Assembly (NCBI GenBank): GCA_022457065.1
Contig: JAJGBQ010000001.1
Location: 5,952,001 to 6,016,000 of the forward strand
Origin: Curvularia sp. ZM96
Lineage: Eukaryota; Ascomycota; Dothideomycetes; Pleosporales; Pleosporaceae
DNA length: 64,000 nt
Reading direction: 5' to 3'
Part shown: positions 21,244-34,290 of the stretch, in pieces
How the letters are laid out: every line of letters begins with the position of its first letter
How positions within the stretch are numbered: position 1 is the stretch's first letter
Made by a program: the position numbers and the translations under genes
The notes under the pieces: generated by a model
The model's database searches: none
What the model was told of the DNA's origin: nothing
What the model saw: only the letters and a program-made list of their open reading frames with translations

Positions 21244-24200
21244 TCTGAATCTTACTGCGGAGAGCCAGTTGGACTTCCATGGTCTCTGTTGTTGAAATGA
21301 AAACAATAGGGTTTGACTTATGCTCTGGTGGTTCCGGATAAGGCTGACGAACCATACCAACTGCGACCTCTGAGGAGCTAGATATTCATGTTTGGTCATT
21401 CTTGAACTAAAGATGGTATTTCGCAATGCAGCTTCGAAGTCGTACGTCCTGAGTTGGTGAAAATCAAGCTATTCCATAGATACCTTTCAAGTAACTATTA
21501 AGTCTCCGTGTACAGCATTGTCTAGCTCGTATATGTTGGAAAATATGTTTTAATAAGGGATGCCTAGCTTGTTTCTGCTTGGGCTGACCAGTGTTATTTG
21601 ATGGCGCTGAACGGTATTATTTAAAGAGAAAGAAAATTGATACGTGAGCAAGTTCGAGGTAGAGTTTCAATCCCCACCCGTGTAGAATGAATACGAGTGG
21701 TAACTCCACCAGACTCAACTGCTGCTCAGTGACCGAGAAATGGGTAAGAAGTGCTTAGGTGTTGGCTACACTTGGGCACTTCTCTAATTTCATCCCCTTG
21801 TCGCAACAGGTAGCCCCGAATGCTCCCTTCAAAATGCAGTAGTTGCCGAATGCGTCAAGTGATGGAGTTCCCACGCCGTAGCACTGCGGTTGCGATTAGT
21901 AGATGTTTATCAATTCCGTGAGCACCCTCCAAACTGGCTGCGGAGAAATCATTGCTTACATTTGGGGAGATCTTCTCGACCATCTTAAAGTTCCCCTGAA
22001 ACACTTTGCAAGCATCGCTGGTTATGGATTTGTTAGAGAGATTGTCCTTGTCTATAGTCACACACAAAAGAGGTTGGTTAGCAAAGCACGTGAGCAGTTA
22101 GATAACTGTCTTAGTGATGCGGGCTTACTAAAGCATTGGCAAAAAGTGCCTGAAGACACGCCGTTGTCACGGGCTTCAACCCCTCCTTGTGTTGGGATAG
22201 CGAGAGCCAAAGGGCTGCTATTAAATTATGTTAGTAACAACAAGTGTTGTTAGGGAGCTTTTTGTGCTCACACGAAAGTAATCAGCGCAAGATTGGAGAA
22301 CTTCATTTTTGAGTGACGGTTACGGAGCAGAAGATCTAGGCTTCGATAGATGTCTTGATAAAGCACGAAAGAGATTTTGAAGTGCTAGGTAGGGCTTTAG
22401 ATGTGCAGGAAACAAGGGAACCAGCTTCTTGTTATGCGGGTTGGAGATGCGCCTTATATACCTTTACTTTCCAAGTCGTTTCCATGCTTATTTATTAAAA
22501 GGGGTACGAATCTTAAACATCCTGTTATAATAGAGTGATTTCATGTCTATTTTCTTACAGTTACCGCTAGTGCTTACGAGAAAAGCTCTAAAATAGTGAG
22601 GTAATTAAAAAGAATGTCCATGCACGCGTATACTTCTGAAATCCTTAGATAAGACTCATCAAACATCGGACTAATTGTAAGCACTCTTAGTTAGCCATAT
22701 ATGCCTTTGTGAAAGAGAGTTCATGACCAGTACCTCACTAGTACACTAAATCGCTGAGGTTCGATTTGTCACTAATGCGATATGAGCTGCACTGTTTCGG
22801 ATACAACAGTATAGGATGCATCTGATCTGATGCCTAGATTGTTAGCATAGTTTCGATAGCATCAGGTAGATAACATGCACTAGTCTCGCGTGTAACTCAG
22901 ACCTTGTGCACGGACTCTTCACTGTGTCTCACGTGACGTCAAATAGCTCGTAATTTCTACAGACATTCTGCTTCATGAATAAAATATATATCTAGCTTGG
23001 GATGAAAGTGTAATAATATGTCTAATCAATACTTCTCGTAACAATCAGACACACTAGAGCGCTACTACATATGTAGTGAGGATATTGGTTTGTTCGTGAC
23101 ACTAAAATCGAAACGAAAAATTACTTCTTCTTGTTTGAATTCCTAATTTCCAAAGCAACTAGCTGAATCAAACTCGCAAGACTTGACTTTTGTACTATAG
23201 TCAGGTTATCGGTTTCTAAGGCATATATTTAGAGAGAACTAGTAAATCTTAGTTTTCTTAGAAGAAACCATGCTCTTGCACGTCTTTTACTGTTCGATGT
23301 AGTCGCGTAAGAGGAAATGAGGCTCACTACCGGAAATTTGTAGTTGAGGAAAGGCAATATTCATAAGATACGACTGCACCAACGGACTATTAAGACCTTC
23401 ACAACACGCGGATGGTATATCCCCCACATGCTCACCTACTTTTCTTTTTAGAGCTGAAATTCAAAATGTATCATCTACGCCGGGATCCTGAGCCTGGCTT
23501 TGTAGCAGGATGTATAGCTTGACATGTTGAACATATACTCTCAATAACTATAACGACTACCCATTTATTGGCTCATTTTGCTACGCAAAGGCTAGATGCG
23601 TAAGCATCCGGCATTAGTGATTACAACGTGTTTCCGCCACATGAAACTCTCTTGCACTTGAACGGGACTCATCTCTTCTACAATGCATTGTAAGACTGCG
23701 GGGCTAGTTTCCACAACAAGCTAATCAGCACTAACACTGTGTATGGATACTTGCTCTGTCATAATCTGCGCGAAAACAGATCACCAGATACGTGTTAGTA
23801 CTTTGTTCCTAGAGATTCTGTCTATGCAGGTGTACAGAGTGCCACACTTGCTACCTGTGGCAATTGCGCCAAGCGCGCTAGTGCATCATGTTTTGATGTC
23901 TTGCCCGCGGTTGACGTCAATAGGTACATGCAAGTGAGCCCATAGAGGTGTGCATGTGCCTAAATTACAGAAGGGTAAGAATGAAGAGGAAGAAATAGAC
24001 TAGGGTATGATCCCCGCTTGCTTCAGTATCTACTTACTCGCTAGTAGATCCACCCATCCCTTACTGACGTAACCCCTCATACGTGACAGGGCATAGACCT
24101 TTACAAGAGAGTTTGAGGGAGAAACGGAAGTAGTGATCGTGTGTCAGGTTGCCTTGTGGATATTGGCGATCACCATAGTAAAGTTGCCGAGTAACCGCCG

Positions 24201-25181
24201 GGCAAGGTGAGAGGAGCGTGTATCCTCGGATAGCAGGCGAATCGAGATCTCAACTAGGAATAGGCAAAGGTGATTAAATCTATCAGGTTCACCCATGTGT
24301 CAGGCTTGGTTAGAGGCAAAGTCTACGCGCAAAGTAATAGGGTGGAAGCTACTACACTCGCTCATCCTCCCTGAAGCCTTCTAGTAGCTTTGGGGGCTCT
24401 ACAGCCAGGCTCAGAAGATAATGGTAGACGCTACAAAACCCTCAAGGAGATTCAGCAAAAGGATAGTTCATGGTTGTAATAGTTATGGTGGCGCTGATCG
24501 GTGTGGCGCTTCGCCAGCCGGAGCTCTTCGGCATTGGGCATGGTACCTAAGTACCCAGATGTTGGCTCAACATGCGTAACGCGTGGCTCACGAGCTTCCG
24601 CAGTCGGCAAACATCGCAGCCATAGACATGTGATTGATCAGCTTTGCTCCACTCCACTGCGACAACTTTTCACAGCCTCGGCACACATCCTATGGTTGCG
24701 CATACGTCATTCGCCACGTGATAAATGCGACAGTATCGGGGATAGTGGCCTACCAAAAGGGCTTTAAGGTGGTTCATCTCCGTGCGTATTCGGCACACTA
24801 AGCCCAAGATGCAGATCTTTCTTCGATCAAACCCCTTCACATAAGCGTTTTCAGACATGACTGACACGTGGTTCTATCAACTAGTGCGCTATTTTCCTGG
24901 GCCTCGGTGATATTCCGGTGATCTACGCTACCCGTTGGTGGGCGATACGAGGAACGAGGGGTAGGTGCTTCAGCGTATGTTGATCAAGGCAGTTACCGGC
25001 TAGCTGGAAAGTTACATGCAATCAGTAGCTGTTCAAGCGTGAAGCTGGTCTCAAGAAAGTTTCGGCGGCTGCAGTTACTAGCATCAACACAATGCATAAG
25101 CTCATGAGAGAAGCGGCAGGTAGTAGTAAAAGATTATACTTTCATTCAAACAACATCAGATGCGCACGACGCGTTTCAGTC
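21244..25181. other. Gene-poor stretch of about 3.9 kb
   Basis: No frame with domain resemblance or splice-joined coding character was found on either strand. The longest frame (21903-22253, plus) looks random. Much of 22.4-23.6 kb is AT-rich, with many TA steps and stop codons in all phases. An old, heavily mutated insertion is possible, but no terminal repeats or transposase remnant could be recognised by eye. Confidence 0.5.
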
Positions 25182-26677
25182 CTACCGCCTCTGCTGCCCT
25201 TCATGGCTTACTAGACTGGCTTCGTCTGTATCTCCCTGATGATGACTATGCTTTACTTTATACGACATCTGGACTCTAATGCCGTCTTCAACCTTGTCCT
25301 CAAAGGACTCATTCCGAGGACTCGATACAGCAGTGTTGATGTTGTAAGACTTGGGTGTCTGACTGATGTTTTTGAGCTCATTTCCACTCCCGTAATTGTA
25401 GTATTGACGGCTGCGTGCCGAGGAGCCACCGAGGATAGGGAAGAGTCTCACTAGGAGAAGACGGAGTGTTGGAAGGCATGCGCTAGAGAATCTGTTAACA
25501 AGTACAATACTTACTGCCAAGAAAAGATGACTTACCACATGATTCCAACGCAAATCTCAATGGTGCTCCATACTGAGACATCGTAGAATTCCCAGCTTAC
25601 GTTTGATGAAGCAGCAAAGTGCACTAGAGCCTGCAAGCGCAGAATGCTGACAACTGTAACGAAGGTGCCAACACAAAACATGAGTGCTACGCCAACCTTC
25701 TTCTTCCAGTGTAGCTTCAAACCCCAAAGCTGCCAGAGAGGTACACCGAGGATCCAGAAATCCAAAGCAATCGAAATGGCCGCGTTGGATGCAGTGATGG
25801 CGTTAATCTTCAGACATGTACCCTCGTGCATGCCGTCCCATTTGGTCCAGAAGTAGCTTATAGGCCGACATTGGAATATCGCGACGATGACGAAAGCGAC
25901 ACCCCACAGTATAGTGAAAATGACAGTACCCCACAGAAGTCGCTGGACTTCCTTGCTAGGAAACACACGGATGTAAAAGAACAACAGCGTGAGTTTCAGC
26001 AGCATGACCTGGGTGAAATATAGCCACGCCATGATGTAAAAATATTGCAACATGTGAGTGATTTCCGTCGGAGTAAGGGTCCATATGTCTCGACCAAGTC
26101 CATTCTTGACAGTGCCAAATACGGTGATGACGGCGCTAGGTGTGGCGGCTATAAGTGTCGCAAGTACGCACCAGTCGTCGTAGCCAAAGTCAAGCCTCGA
26201 CACGGTGGCCTTGAAGGCGAAACGGATGAGCACAAAGGCGGCGGCTACGCATACCATGACGTTGGATAAGGTCACATAGTGTTCTCCGCGGTTGCGTACG
26301 GGTGCTCCGCAGGTGGTAAGGCTGATATTTCGTGTTGCTTCATGGTTGTCAGTCTTTGGTTCTTTTGCATGGGGATTGACACCATTACTCAAAGCTTCAG
26401 GAATGGTGCAGCTGCTGCTAACACACAGTGTTACATTTTTCTGGAAGACAGGGTTGGTGCATATGCATGCTTGATCAGTTGGAGTACAAGTATTGGTCCC
26501 GAAAGCGCTTAGGAGACACAGTTGCTGTTGTGGTCAGCCAGATGTTTGCTTTTGAGAAGTGGGGAGGCGGCTTACAGCGCATATGGGAATCTTTGCTGGT
26601 GTACTTTGCTGTGTTGCAGCGACCACAGAAATCGCAGAGAGGCATAGCAAGAAGCAATTGCGAATAAAGGACTTCAT
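25182..26677 (-). CDS. CFEM-domain Pth11-like G-protein-coupled receptor
   Basis: Four exons on the complement: 26576-26677, 26389-26524, 25536-26337 and 25182-25482, total 446 residues. Introns of 51, 51 and 53 bp are all GT-AG. The start MKSFIRNCFLLCLSAIS is a signal peptide. The extracellular part has the eight-Cys CFEM pattern (IPICA, LCLLSAFGTNTC, DQACICTNPVF, CVSSSC), then TTCGAPVRNR. Seven hydrophobic spans follow, with DFGYDDWCVLATL, KLTLLFFYIRVFP, IFQCRPISYFWTKWDG and CACLPTLRLLLVRLF. These are the marks of the Pth11 class. Such receptors sit in the plasma membrane and in some pathogens sense surface cues. The hydrophilic tail carries several Ser residues. The ligand is unknown. Confidence 0.87.
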
Positions 26678-27876
26678 GATTGTGCTTGTAGGCCTCACTT
26701 ATCAGAGGACAAGCCCATGGAGATTGCAGTGCGGGTTTGGAGCTGGTGCGCAAGGAAGCGCAGACGAGTCTTGAGGGATCGGCAGTGGGACGGGTACTGG
26801 GCATTTATCCATCGCCTGCGAACGCAAGGTGTTCCTGGGACGCCATGTGCTCAGGATTTACTCATGCGACGTATCAAGCAAGGTTCAGGACTAAAAGACA
26901 TGAGTCGCGTTCCTTCCCGGCATGAACTGCCGGCTATAGAAGCGAAGCCGACTATGGTATTTCGATAGTGCAAACTTTGTGAAAGAGCGCGGGCGAATAA
27001 TGGCACGGAAATGGCGTTTGCTAGAGCTGGCTACGTGCCGTCAAGAAAGGGGTCTTATCGTGTTTGAGCGGTACGGCATGTGGGGGAAGCAATGGTGTGA
27101 CAAGAAAACGCCACAGACACTAGCTGCAAACTACAGTAAAATCTAGTCAAGGGCCTCCCGTCCCCAATCCATGTTCAACGAAGAAGGATGTCGAATTCCC
27201 AACAATGAGACGAAACGGAACGTAACCAGCATAATACGTAACGCAATATCGCAAGCGGACGAGCATACTAGTAAAGCTTAATTAGCGCAACCATCGTGGT
27301 TCAGTGCGCGGCCTAGGCAATGCTTGGTCGGTTCATGACTACGCAAACAACATCGATGCCGAACATACCAAGATGACGAACGCTGGCCAAGACTGCGCCG
27401 TCTGTTGATTCCTGACACTGCATGGGGCGACCACGTGCAAACTTTATATAACTGACAGCTTCCGATTGTGGCTGGGATGTCCGAGCCAATGATCCGCCCC
27501 TAGCCTCAGGCGTACCCCCATCAGATCTCTCAATTGATCCGTCGACCCACTCTGCCCTGCAGCGGACTCTCAACGCCCGCGCCCATTGCTTGCGGCCAGA
27601 AGTTTTTCGCCGGCTTCTGGCCCATTGCAAGGCTAGTCTTCTGCGATTCCCCTACTATCGATATGTGGCACAGCATTCCAAGTGGACACGGTCGGCGCTG
27701 CATTCTCCATCAGGCAGAAGGGATTCGCTAAACCGCCTGGTTTGAGTTGGTCTCCGAAATGAGAGGAATGGTTTGTGGCAATGCGACAAGAATAATCAGG
27801 CGAGCAATGAGTATATATCAAGGCCAGAATATGCTTCGTAGTACTCGTTATCACCACCGAGGACTTTCGCATCACC
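26678..27876. other. Intergenic between divergent genes
   Basis: No supported gene. It should contain the promoters of the CFEM receptor and of the flavin oxidase. Short overlapping frames near 26.7-27.0 kb and 27.3-27.9 kb have no domain resemblance. Confidence 0.45.
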
Positions 27877-29687
27877 ATGAGGCTCGTCGACAACGCACCC
27901 CTTGTGGGAGCACTACTTCTTACTCGTTTCGGAGGTGCTAAGGAATGCTACCGTCTGCCAAGCGATCCCGAGTGGCCATCCACGAAGGCATGGTCGACCT
28001 TGAACTCGACGGTGAATGGCAATCTCGTGGCTACTGTCCCTATTGGGTCGCCCTGTCATGATCCCACATACGATGCCGATGCTTGCGACGCACTCAAGGC
28101 ACGATGGCTGAATCCTCTCACACAGTAAGTAAAGGAGCTCCGTTTACATACTACTTGAATAGAGTTCTGAAACTCTTGGCAGTACGCCTTCTTCCCACTC
28201 TATCATGCAATCCTACTTCGCCAATCAGACCTGCGACCCGTTCTCCGATAGGACCATTCCTTGCACTCTTGGGAATTACGTGTCATACTCGGTCAAAGCC
28301 TCAGGGGCGGACGATGTCATCTCTGCTCTCCAGTTTGCCAAAACCAACAAAATCCGTGTCGTGGTTCGCAACACTGGCCATGACTTTCTTGGGCGGTCTA
28401 CTGGAGCCGGCGCTCTTGCTATCTGGACGCAAAGCCTCAAGAGTATTACCTTCGGTAACTGGTCGGACAAATACTACACCGGCCCATCGGTTACGGTTGG
28501 TGCGGGAGTCATGGGCAATGAATTGCTTGAGACAGCAAACAAACAAGGCATGACGGTTGTGTCTGGCGAATGTGCCACAGTTGGTCTTGCTGGTGGCTTT
28601 ACTCAAGGTGGTGGTCACAGTGTCCTCAGCACCGCTTTCGGTCTTGGTGCTGACCAGACTCTCTCTTTTGAGGTACGAAGCCTTGTGTTGCAAAAAGCCA
28701 GAAGGATTACTGACCATGTCTCTATTTTAGGTCGTCACAGCAGAAGGCAAGAAGCTCACTGCCTCCGCAACCGAGAACAGTGATCTCTACTGGGCTCTTA
28801 GCGGAGGCGGAGGTGGAACCTATGCTGTTGTCCTTTCAATGACTGTACGAGCATACCCAGCCAAGCGGGTCGGTGGTGCGGGCATGCAACTCCTGGCGTC
28901 ATCCACCACCCCCGAGAAGTTCGCTGCAGCAACTTCCAAGCTTATCGAATCCCTGCCAGGAATGGTCGATGCTGGTGCTATGGTTGTTTTCTTGATCTCC
29001 ACTCAGTACATCGTGCTTAAGCCCGTCACTGTCTGGGACTCATCAGCGGCTTACGTCAAAGACGTTGTACTTGCCCCTTTTGCGAAAGCTCTTACAGACC
29101 TTGGAATCACGCCCCCAATTGTGTACAGCGAGCTCTCCTATCGCGACCACTTTGATCGTTACATGGGTCCTCTCCCACGTGGAGCATATGAGGTCAACAG
29201 ATACCAGTTCGGCGGCCGTCTCATCCCCCGAACTGTGGTGGAAAACAACACTGCCGAGCTTGTCAAGGTCTACCAGGAACTTACTGCCGGTGGTGTCCTG
29301 CTTGCTGGTAGCACAGCTAACTACCAAAAGCCTGCTGGAGCCGCTGAGAACGGTGTACTACCAGCATGGAGGAACACCATGATTCAGCAGCAACTTATCA
29401 CAAACTGGAACTCTACCGCCCCTTGGGCTACCATGGAGGCCGACCAGCAAAAGATGACCAATGTGTTCATGCCCAAGCTTGAAGCCATCACACCGGGCAG
29501 TGGCTCGTACATGAACGAGGCCGATTTCCAGCAGCCGAACTGGCAAAGCACATTCTTTGGCGAGAACTATAAGAAGCTCGCGGCCATCAAGAAGAAGTAT
29601 GACCCCAACGACGTCTTCTACATCCTCAAGGGTGTTGGTAGCGACGCTTGGAACGTTGCCAAAGATGGACGTATGTGCCGTGCTTAG
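27877..29687 (+). CDS. Secreted FAD-linked oxidase (BBE/VAO type)
   Basis: Three exons, 27877-28124, 28183-28672 and 28731-29687, total 564 residues. Introns are 58 bp each. The N-terminus (MRLVDNAPLVGALLLTRF) is a probable signal peptide. The FAD-binding PCMH domain shows VVVRNTGHDFLGRSTGAGAL, where the His of GHD can hold FAD covalently, followed by GECATVGLAGGFTQGGGHS. The C-terminal berberine-bridge segment is present (YDPNDVFYILKGVGSD). Family members oxidise alcohols, sugars or alkaloid-like compounds and release hydrogen peroxide. Many are secreted or belong to secondary-metabolite clusters. No biosynthetic core gene lies nearby, so the substrate stays open. Confidence 0.88.
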
Positions 29688-30221
29688 AAATAAGGTGCAT
29701 CCTATCTGCAATGACTCATAAAAATGCGGTCCGAATTCACTTCTATGTATATAGTGCAATTATGGCTAAGAGTTAGATGAATATCTTATAATGCATGGGC
29801 CAAATATATATTAATCATGATTTTGTTTACCTTACGAAAAAGTACCAGTGAGATTAGTGAACTCAGTGCCGTGTATACGGAAGTGAACACATTTCACCTT
29901 CAAAGACTTGCGCCAGCAGGTCATGGTCGTCTTCGTATTGCTGTTGATGTCATGCATGGGTGACGTAATACTACAGGCGCCGAATGTAAAACATATGTTT
30001 ACCGTCATAATGTAAAAGAGGGTGGAAAAGGAGATGGCTTAAAAGGGTGAACAAGCAGGGTAATTAATCTCCATACGCTCAGCCTTTTCTGCTAGGCACA
30101 TGCTCAACCGCCGAAAACATTTTCAGGTTTTATTGCGCTAAAACCAACGCTGAGAATGTTCGATACATTTTTGGACATTGGAATGACTTGTCGTTTAGCA
30201 TCATTTGCAATCTCCAGTACG
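29688..30221. other. Intergenic between convergent genes
   Basis: No gene seen; AT-rich 3' flanks. Confidence 0.5.
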
Positions 30222-31493
30222 TCACCCAATCATTCCCGCTTTTTTAAACATATCAAATGCCTCCCACCATCCGTCTTCCGGTCTTCGCTCTTCGTCAAAT
30301 CCAGCATCTCTGAGGCGCTTCAGACTCAGTTGCCGGTCAAAGGTCAGCCAATAGCCATAGCTGTCCAGTTGTGAGGCATTCCAAATAGCTACGCCTTTCG
30401 CTCCGGCTTCCTGTAGTCTTCTGTGATTGGCTTTGATGAAATCGCTCGGCTTCGGGTCATTGGCATTCGCGGAGTTCGACGGTGCAGTCCCCACCAGGCC
30501 AAACCAGCTCGCGATCTGTGGCCAGCGTTCGCGCATTGAACTGGGAGTCGCACTATCCGCCACATTGAATATCCTTTCTTTAAACTCCTCGGGGTGCAAA
30601 GACGCAAAGATCCCAGCTCGAGCTAGGGTTGTCGCACTTGTCTCCGAGTATAAGGCATCATACCCGGCTTGCACACCTGGAAAAGGTACCTCTGCGCCTT
30701 CACCATGAACGAGTTTGTAAGCGTAGAGATACACTGCCCAGTGACCTGCAAGTGAATATCCCGATCCGTTTGGCGTGAAGCCAATGATAGCGTCTGGACA
30801 TAGTTCGCACCACGACCAGGATTCGCGCGCAGACTCTTCGGCGAGCATAGTACGGTAGTGTGGGTAAGAGACTGTTTTTGCGTACTCCAAAGGAAGTTGG
30901 TCAGCAAGTTCTTCGACTAAAGGTGCGCTGAATATGCCGTCTGGTTGGTAGATGCCGTAGCCCTGTTACTCTTAGTGATGAGGATAAGAAGAAAACGAAT
31001 TGCCCAAGCCTACTCTTGTCCCACCTGGGTACACGAAGAATTGGAATGAAGATGAGAGCTTCTTCACTGCGCGTATGACACGTCGCATCATCCCCACATT
31101 TACTTCAACTTCGGCTTCTGGGTCTTTGACTTCTTTGAACACTGTTGGAGTGAGCTCTGAGTTCGAACAATATTATGCATTCATGACTGACTTACCAAAA
31201 TAATACACATGACTGATTGAATCAACATCTGGCACCTTCGCTTTCAGCGTCTCTTCAAACTCTTCATCGCTGCAAAGCAAGTCGACGCCAGCAGCTAGAG
31301 ATAGCTGGGGTTGGCCTGATACGTGTTTGGGCCAAAAGGTGTCTTCCAAAGCCAACGGTCTGTTCACGAGGGCGGTGACCTTGGAAAATGGTGAGGGCGT
31401 TGGATACGGTTGTAGGAGCTGGTTGACCACAGACCAGCCAATAAGACCGGATGCGCCGAAAACAAGGCCATGGTGATCTGTCTTTCCAGCCAT
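30222..31493 (-). CDS. NAD(P)-dependent epimerase/reductase, PRISE-like SDR
   Basis: Three exons on the complement: 31196-31493, 31014-31156 and 30222-30962, total 393 residues. Introns are 39 and 51 bp. The N-terminus has the Rossmann loop LVFGASGLIGWSVVNQLL. Further marks are HVYYFE at the first splice, VNVGMMRRVIRAVKKL, VYPGGTR then GYGIYQPDG, and a long C-terminal substrate lobe with YDALYSE and ERWPQIASWFGL. The layout fits the extended SDRs related to plant progesterone 5-beta-reductase and iridoid synthase (PRISE), found in many fungi next to metabolic genes. Likely cytosolic. The closest defined chemistry is reduction of an enone, but the substrate is unknown. The very short 39-bp first intron is unusual, so that splice should be confirmed. 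Confidence 0.82.
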
Positions 31494-32251
31494 TGTAATA
31501 CGGTAATCGCGATAGATAGAGTACGAAAGAAGAAGATAAATTTCTGCCCTTTTAACAAATCTGTTAGGAGAACTAGACTAGGTGAGGCCAAAATAGTCGA
31601 GATGAGTCGAGATGAGTCGACACGTACTAAACGCGCTAGTATGAAATTAGAATTGGACCTATGAAACTGCATATCAACTACTACAAAAAAGTGACCATAA
31701 TTGAGTATAAGCATACATGGACTTACAAAAAGACTAAATTCTAGAGTGTAGGCTGATACATACATAGTAGATTATGTAATTACAGCGACATAATCCATTT
31801 TAGCTATCTCTCTGTGCGGGCACTCCATGGTGATATTTCCTAGCGTGTACACTGCAATATATCACTACCAAGATCCCCTCCTCATTAAGTTAGGCGAGAA
31901 TTCTTGCAAGATCCCTCTATATGGTCTATATGCTTTCGGCTTGAACTTGACTTGCGTCATCCAAGGATAAGTCCAAGATGCCAACGCTTCTTGCCAAGCA
32001 GTCATCTTGGATCATGCGCGTTGACTTGATTTAGTCGAGGGACATATCGTGTTGCCATTTCAGCCACTCGATAGTCATTTGTCTGAACTAGGAAGGCCAA
32101 TTACTTGGATTCTCTAGGCAAATCCGTTTCTCACGTATATATATCGATATGAGCTATCAAGTGCGTCGAGGATTAACCTCATCTCTATCCACCCATATCC
32201 TCATTCTATTACACCGACGGTCAAACTTAACTATATTGTTATTCATGCAAC
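31494..32251. other. Intergenic between divergent genes, with a 10-bp tandem repeat
   Basis: No gene seen. The unit AGTCGAGATG is repeated at 31596-31615 and followed by AGTCGA. The stretch should hold the promoters of the SDR and of the sodium symporter; TATATATATCGATATG near 32136 could be a TATA region. Confidence 0.5.
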
Positions 32252-34290
32252 ATGAACACACTCAAACGAATCTTCCTGTGGTTTGCACCAGATGCAAAGA
32301 AGGGTGATGATGGACGGGACGTTTTCGGAAGTCGCGCAACTTTTGTGCTCTGCGCGATGGGCGGTGCTGTTGGTCTTGGAAACCTTCTGCGATTCCCCTC
32401 GATTGTATACAACAACTATGGGCTCCAATTTTTCGTTCCTTATCTAATCGCCCTATTTGTCATCGCCTTGCCGGTGCTCATGCTCGAAATATCGATTGGC
32501 ACCGCATATCGCGGCGGCTGTGTTCTTGCATGGCACAGTGTGAACAAGCGCGCAAAGGGGATTGGCCTATCAGTCGTCTTCAATGGATATGTAGTCGTCA
32601 CTTACTACATACCGCTTCTGGCTTGGGTCATGAAATACTTCCGCCGGTCATTCCAGAGCCCGCTGCCGTGGGCTGGCCAGGACTTGGGCGATTACTTCTC
32701 GAATGAGATCGTGGCGAATGTGGCACCAGCCATTGAAGGCAGCTTCAATCCAGACGGAAGTGTTGCTCAGTACACCCAATGGGTCAGCACTGGCTTGCTC
32801 GGTGAGACGACGGGTTGGGCTATCTTCACTTGGTTTGTCACTTGGCTGTGTATGTTCAAGGGCGTGGGACTTACGGGCCGTGTCATCTACATCACTATGG
32901 GATTGCCATTTATCCTTATCATCATCTTAATCGGCCGTGGCACATCGCTACCGAATGCGAGCGAAGGCATCAAACTCTACTTCGCCACATGGCGAAGCTC
33001 TACACTTGCCAGCCCCCAGATCTGGCAGGCTGCTTTCGGCCAAATATTTTTCTCTATCGGCGTTGGGTTTGGCTACTTCACTTCATGGGCATCATACTGC
33101 TCGCAACACTCGAATGCTGTTCAAGATGCCCTCATCATAGGCTTTAGTAACTCAGCAGTCGAGATCATTGCCGCGTTTTCCGTCTTTGGCGTCGTTGGAT
33201 ATCTCGGTCTGGATCCAAGTAACGGAGAGGAGCTGGGAACCTTTGTGACAGGTTTTATCACGTACCCTGAAGCACTCGCACAAATGCCAGCGTCTGCCTT
33301 CTTTTCCGTCATCTTCTTTCTCACTCTCTTCCTTCTGGGCCTTACGTCGGCTTTCTCACTACTCGAAGTCATGTCAACACTCATACTCGACACGGACTGG
33401 GGCCGCAAATTTCCAAGATGGGTTGTCACGACTGTTGTTGCCATCGCATCCATGCTTATCTCGCTCATCTATTGCACAGAATTTGGCCTTCAGGCTCTCG
33501 ATGCAGTCGACTCATACGTCAACGACCTGGCTCTCTTCTTTGTTGTCTGGTGCGAATGCTTTGCCGCAACATCGCTGTACCGATGTCGCGATGTCGCTGA
33601 CCAAGTTGGCTGGCTGGGTTATCTTGTCTTCACCACAGGTTTTGTGATCGCACAGATACTAGGCATTGGTCTCGCATATGCCACGCAACCTGGAATCGGT
33701 GCTGGTATCGGCTTCGCAATCTTCATCACCTCTTCGCTCGCTGCTGTACTCCTGTCTAAGACGCCCAACCTCCCAGCCCCTAGATTTTGGGGCAGAAGCT
33801 CCATGCGAAGCCGGTTTTGGTGGGTTGCCTTCTATCCTGGCAATCAATTAACGCGTGATCTTAATGTTGTAATTGGCGTTGGCAAGAATTGGTCCCTGCC
33901 ATTCTTCTGGGCACCTATCATGAAGGTAAACCGAAGAATGCTCCCTCTTCCTATGAAAAAGACTAATTTTTCCCCTAGTTTATCTCAGCTCCAATCCTTG
34001 CTATTGTCTTCTCTTTTGCATTCCCCAAGTTCGTCACAAGACACATGTACGATCCTATCATGATTTACGGCTTCAGCATATGTCACCTTGTCATTCCTAC
34101 TATTGTTCTGGGGTTGATATTTCCTTCATGGTTCAATTTCATCGTCCCATCGGAGAAGATTGAACTTGGTTCCAAGCCCGTCGCTCCTATGCAGACATTT
34201 GACAACCCAACTGTTTTGACTCGAACTGTGACAAGTGAAGAGGATGGCGAATACCATGAGGGATCTATGGGTTCGAAGCAGCAAATGTAA
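32252..34290 (+). CDS. SNF-type sodium-dependent transporter
   Basis: Two exons, 32252-33925 and 33979-34290, total 661 residues; the 53-bp intron lies near the C-terminus. The N-terminus shows FGSRATFVLCAMGGAVGLGN then LLRFP, the sodium- and substrate-binding first helix of the neurotransmitter:sodium symporter family. About twelve membrane spans follow, including YYIPLLAWVMKY, FFSIGVGFGYFTSWASYC and FFLTLFLLGLTSAFSLLEV. The last exon adds one or two spans (PTIVLGLIFPSWFNF) and a Thr/Glu-rich cytosolic tail. Animal members carry amines and amino acids. The fungal branch probably moves amino acids or related solutes with sodium across the plasma membrane. The divergent SDR shares its promoter region, without an obvious link in function. 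Confidence 0.9.

Noticed and set aside
21903..22253. Plus-strand frame of 116 residues in the empty block
   Set aside because: No domain, signal or coding bias; surrounded by AT-rich sequence without other support.
28205..29687. Plain start of the flavin oxidase at the ATG at 28205
   Set aside because: A short upstream exon (27877-28124) with a signal peptide joins in frame through a good GTAAGT intron, which gives a complete secreted enzyme.
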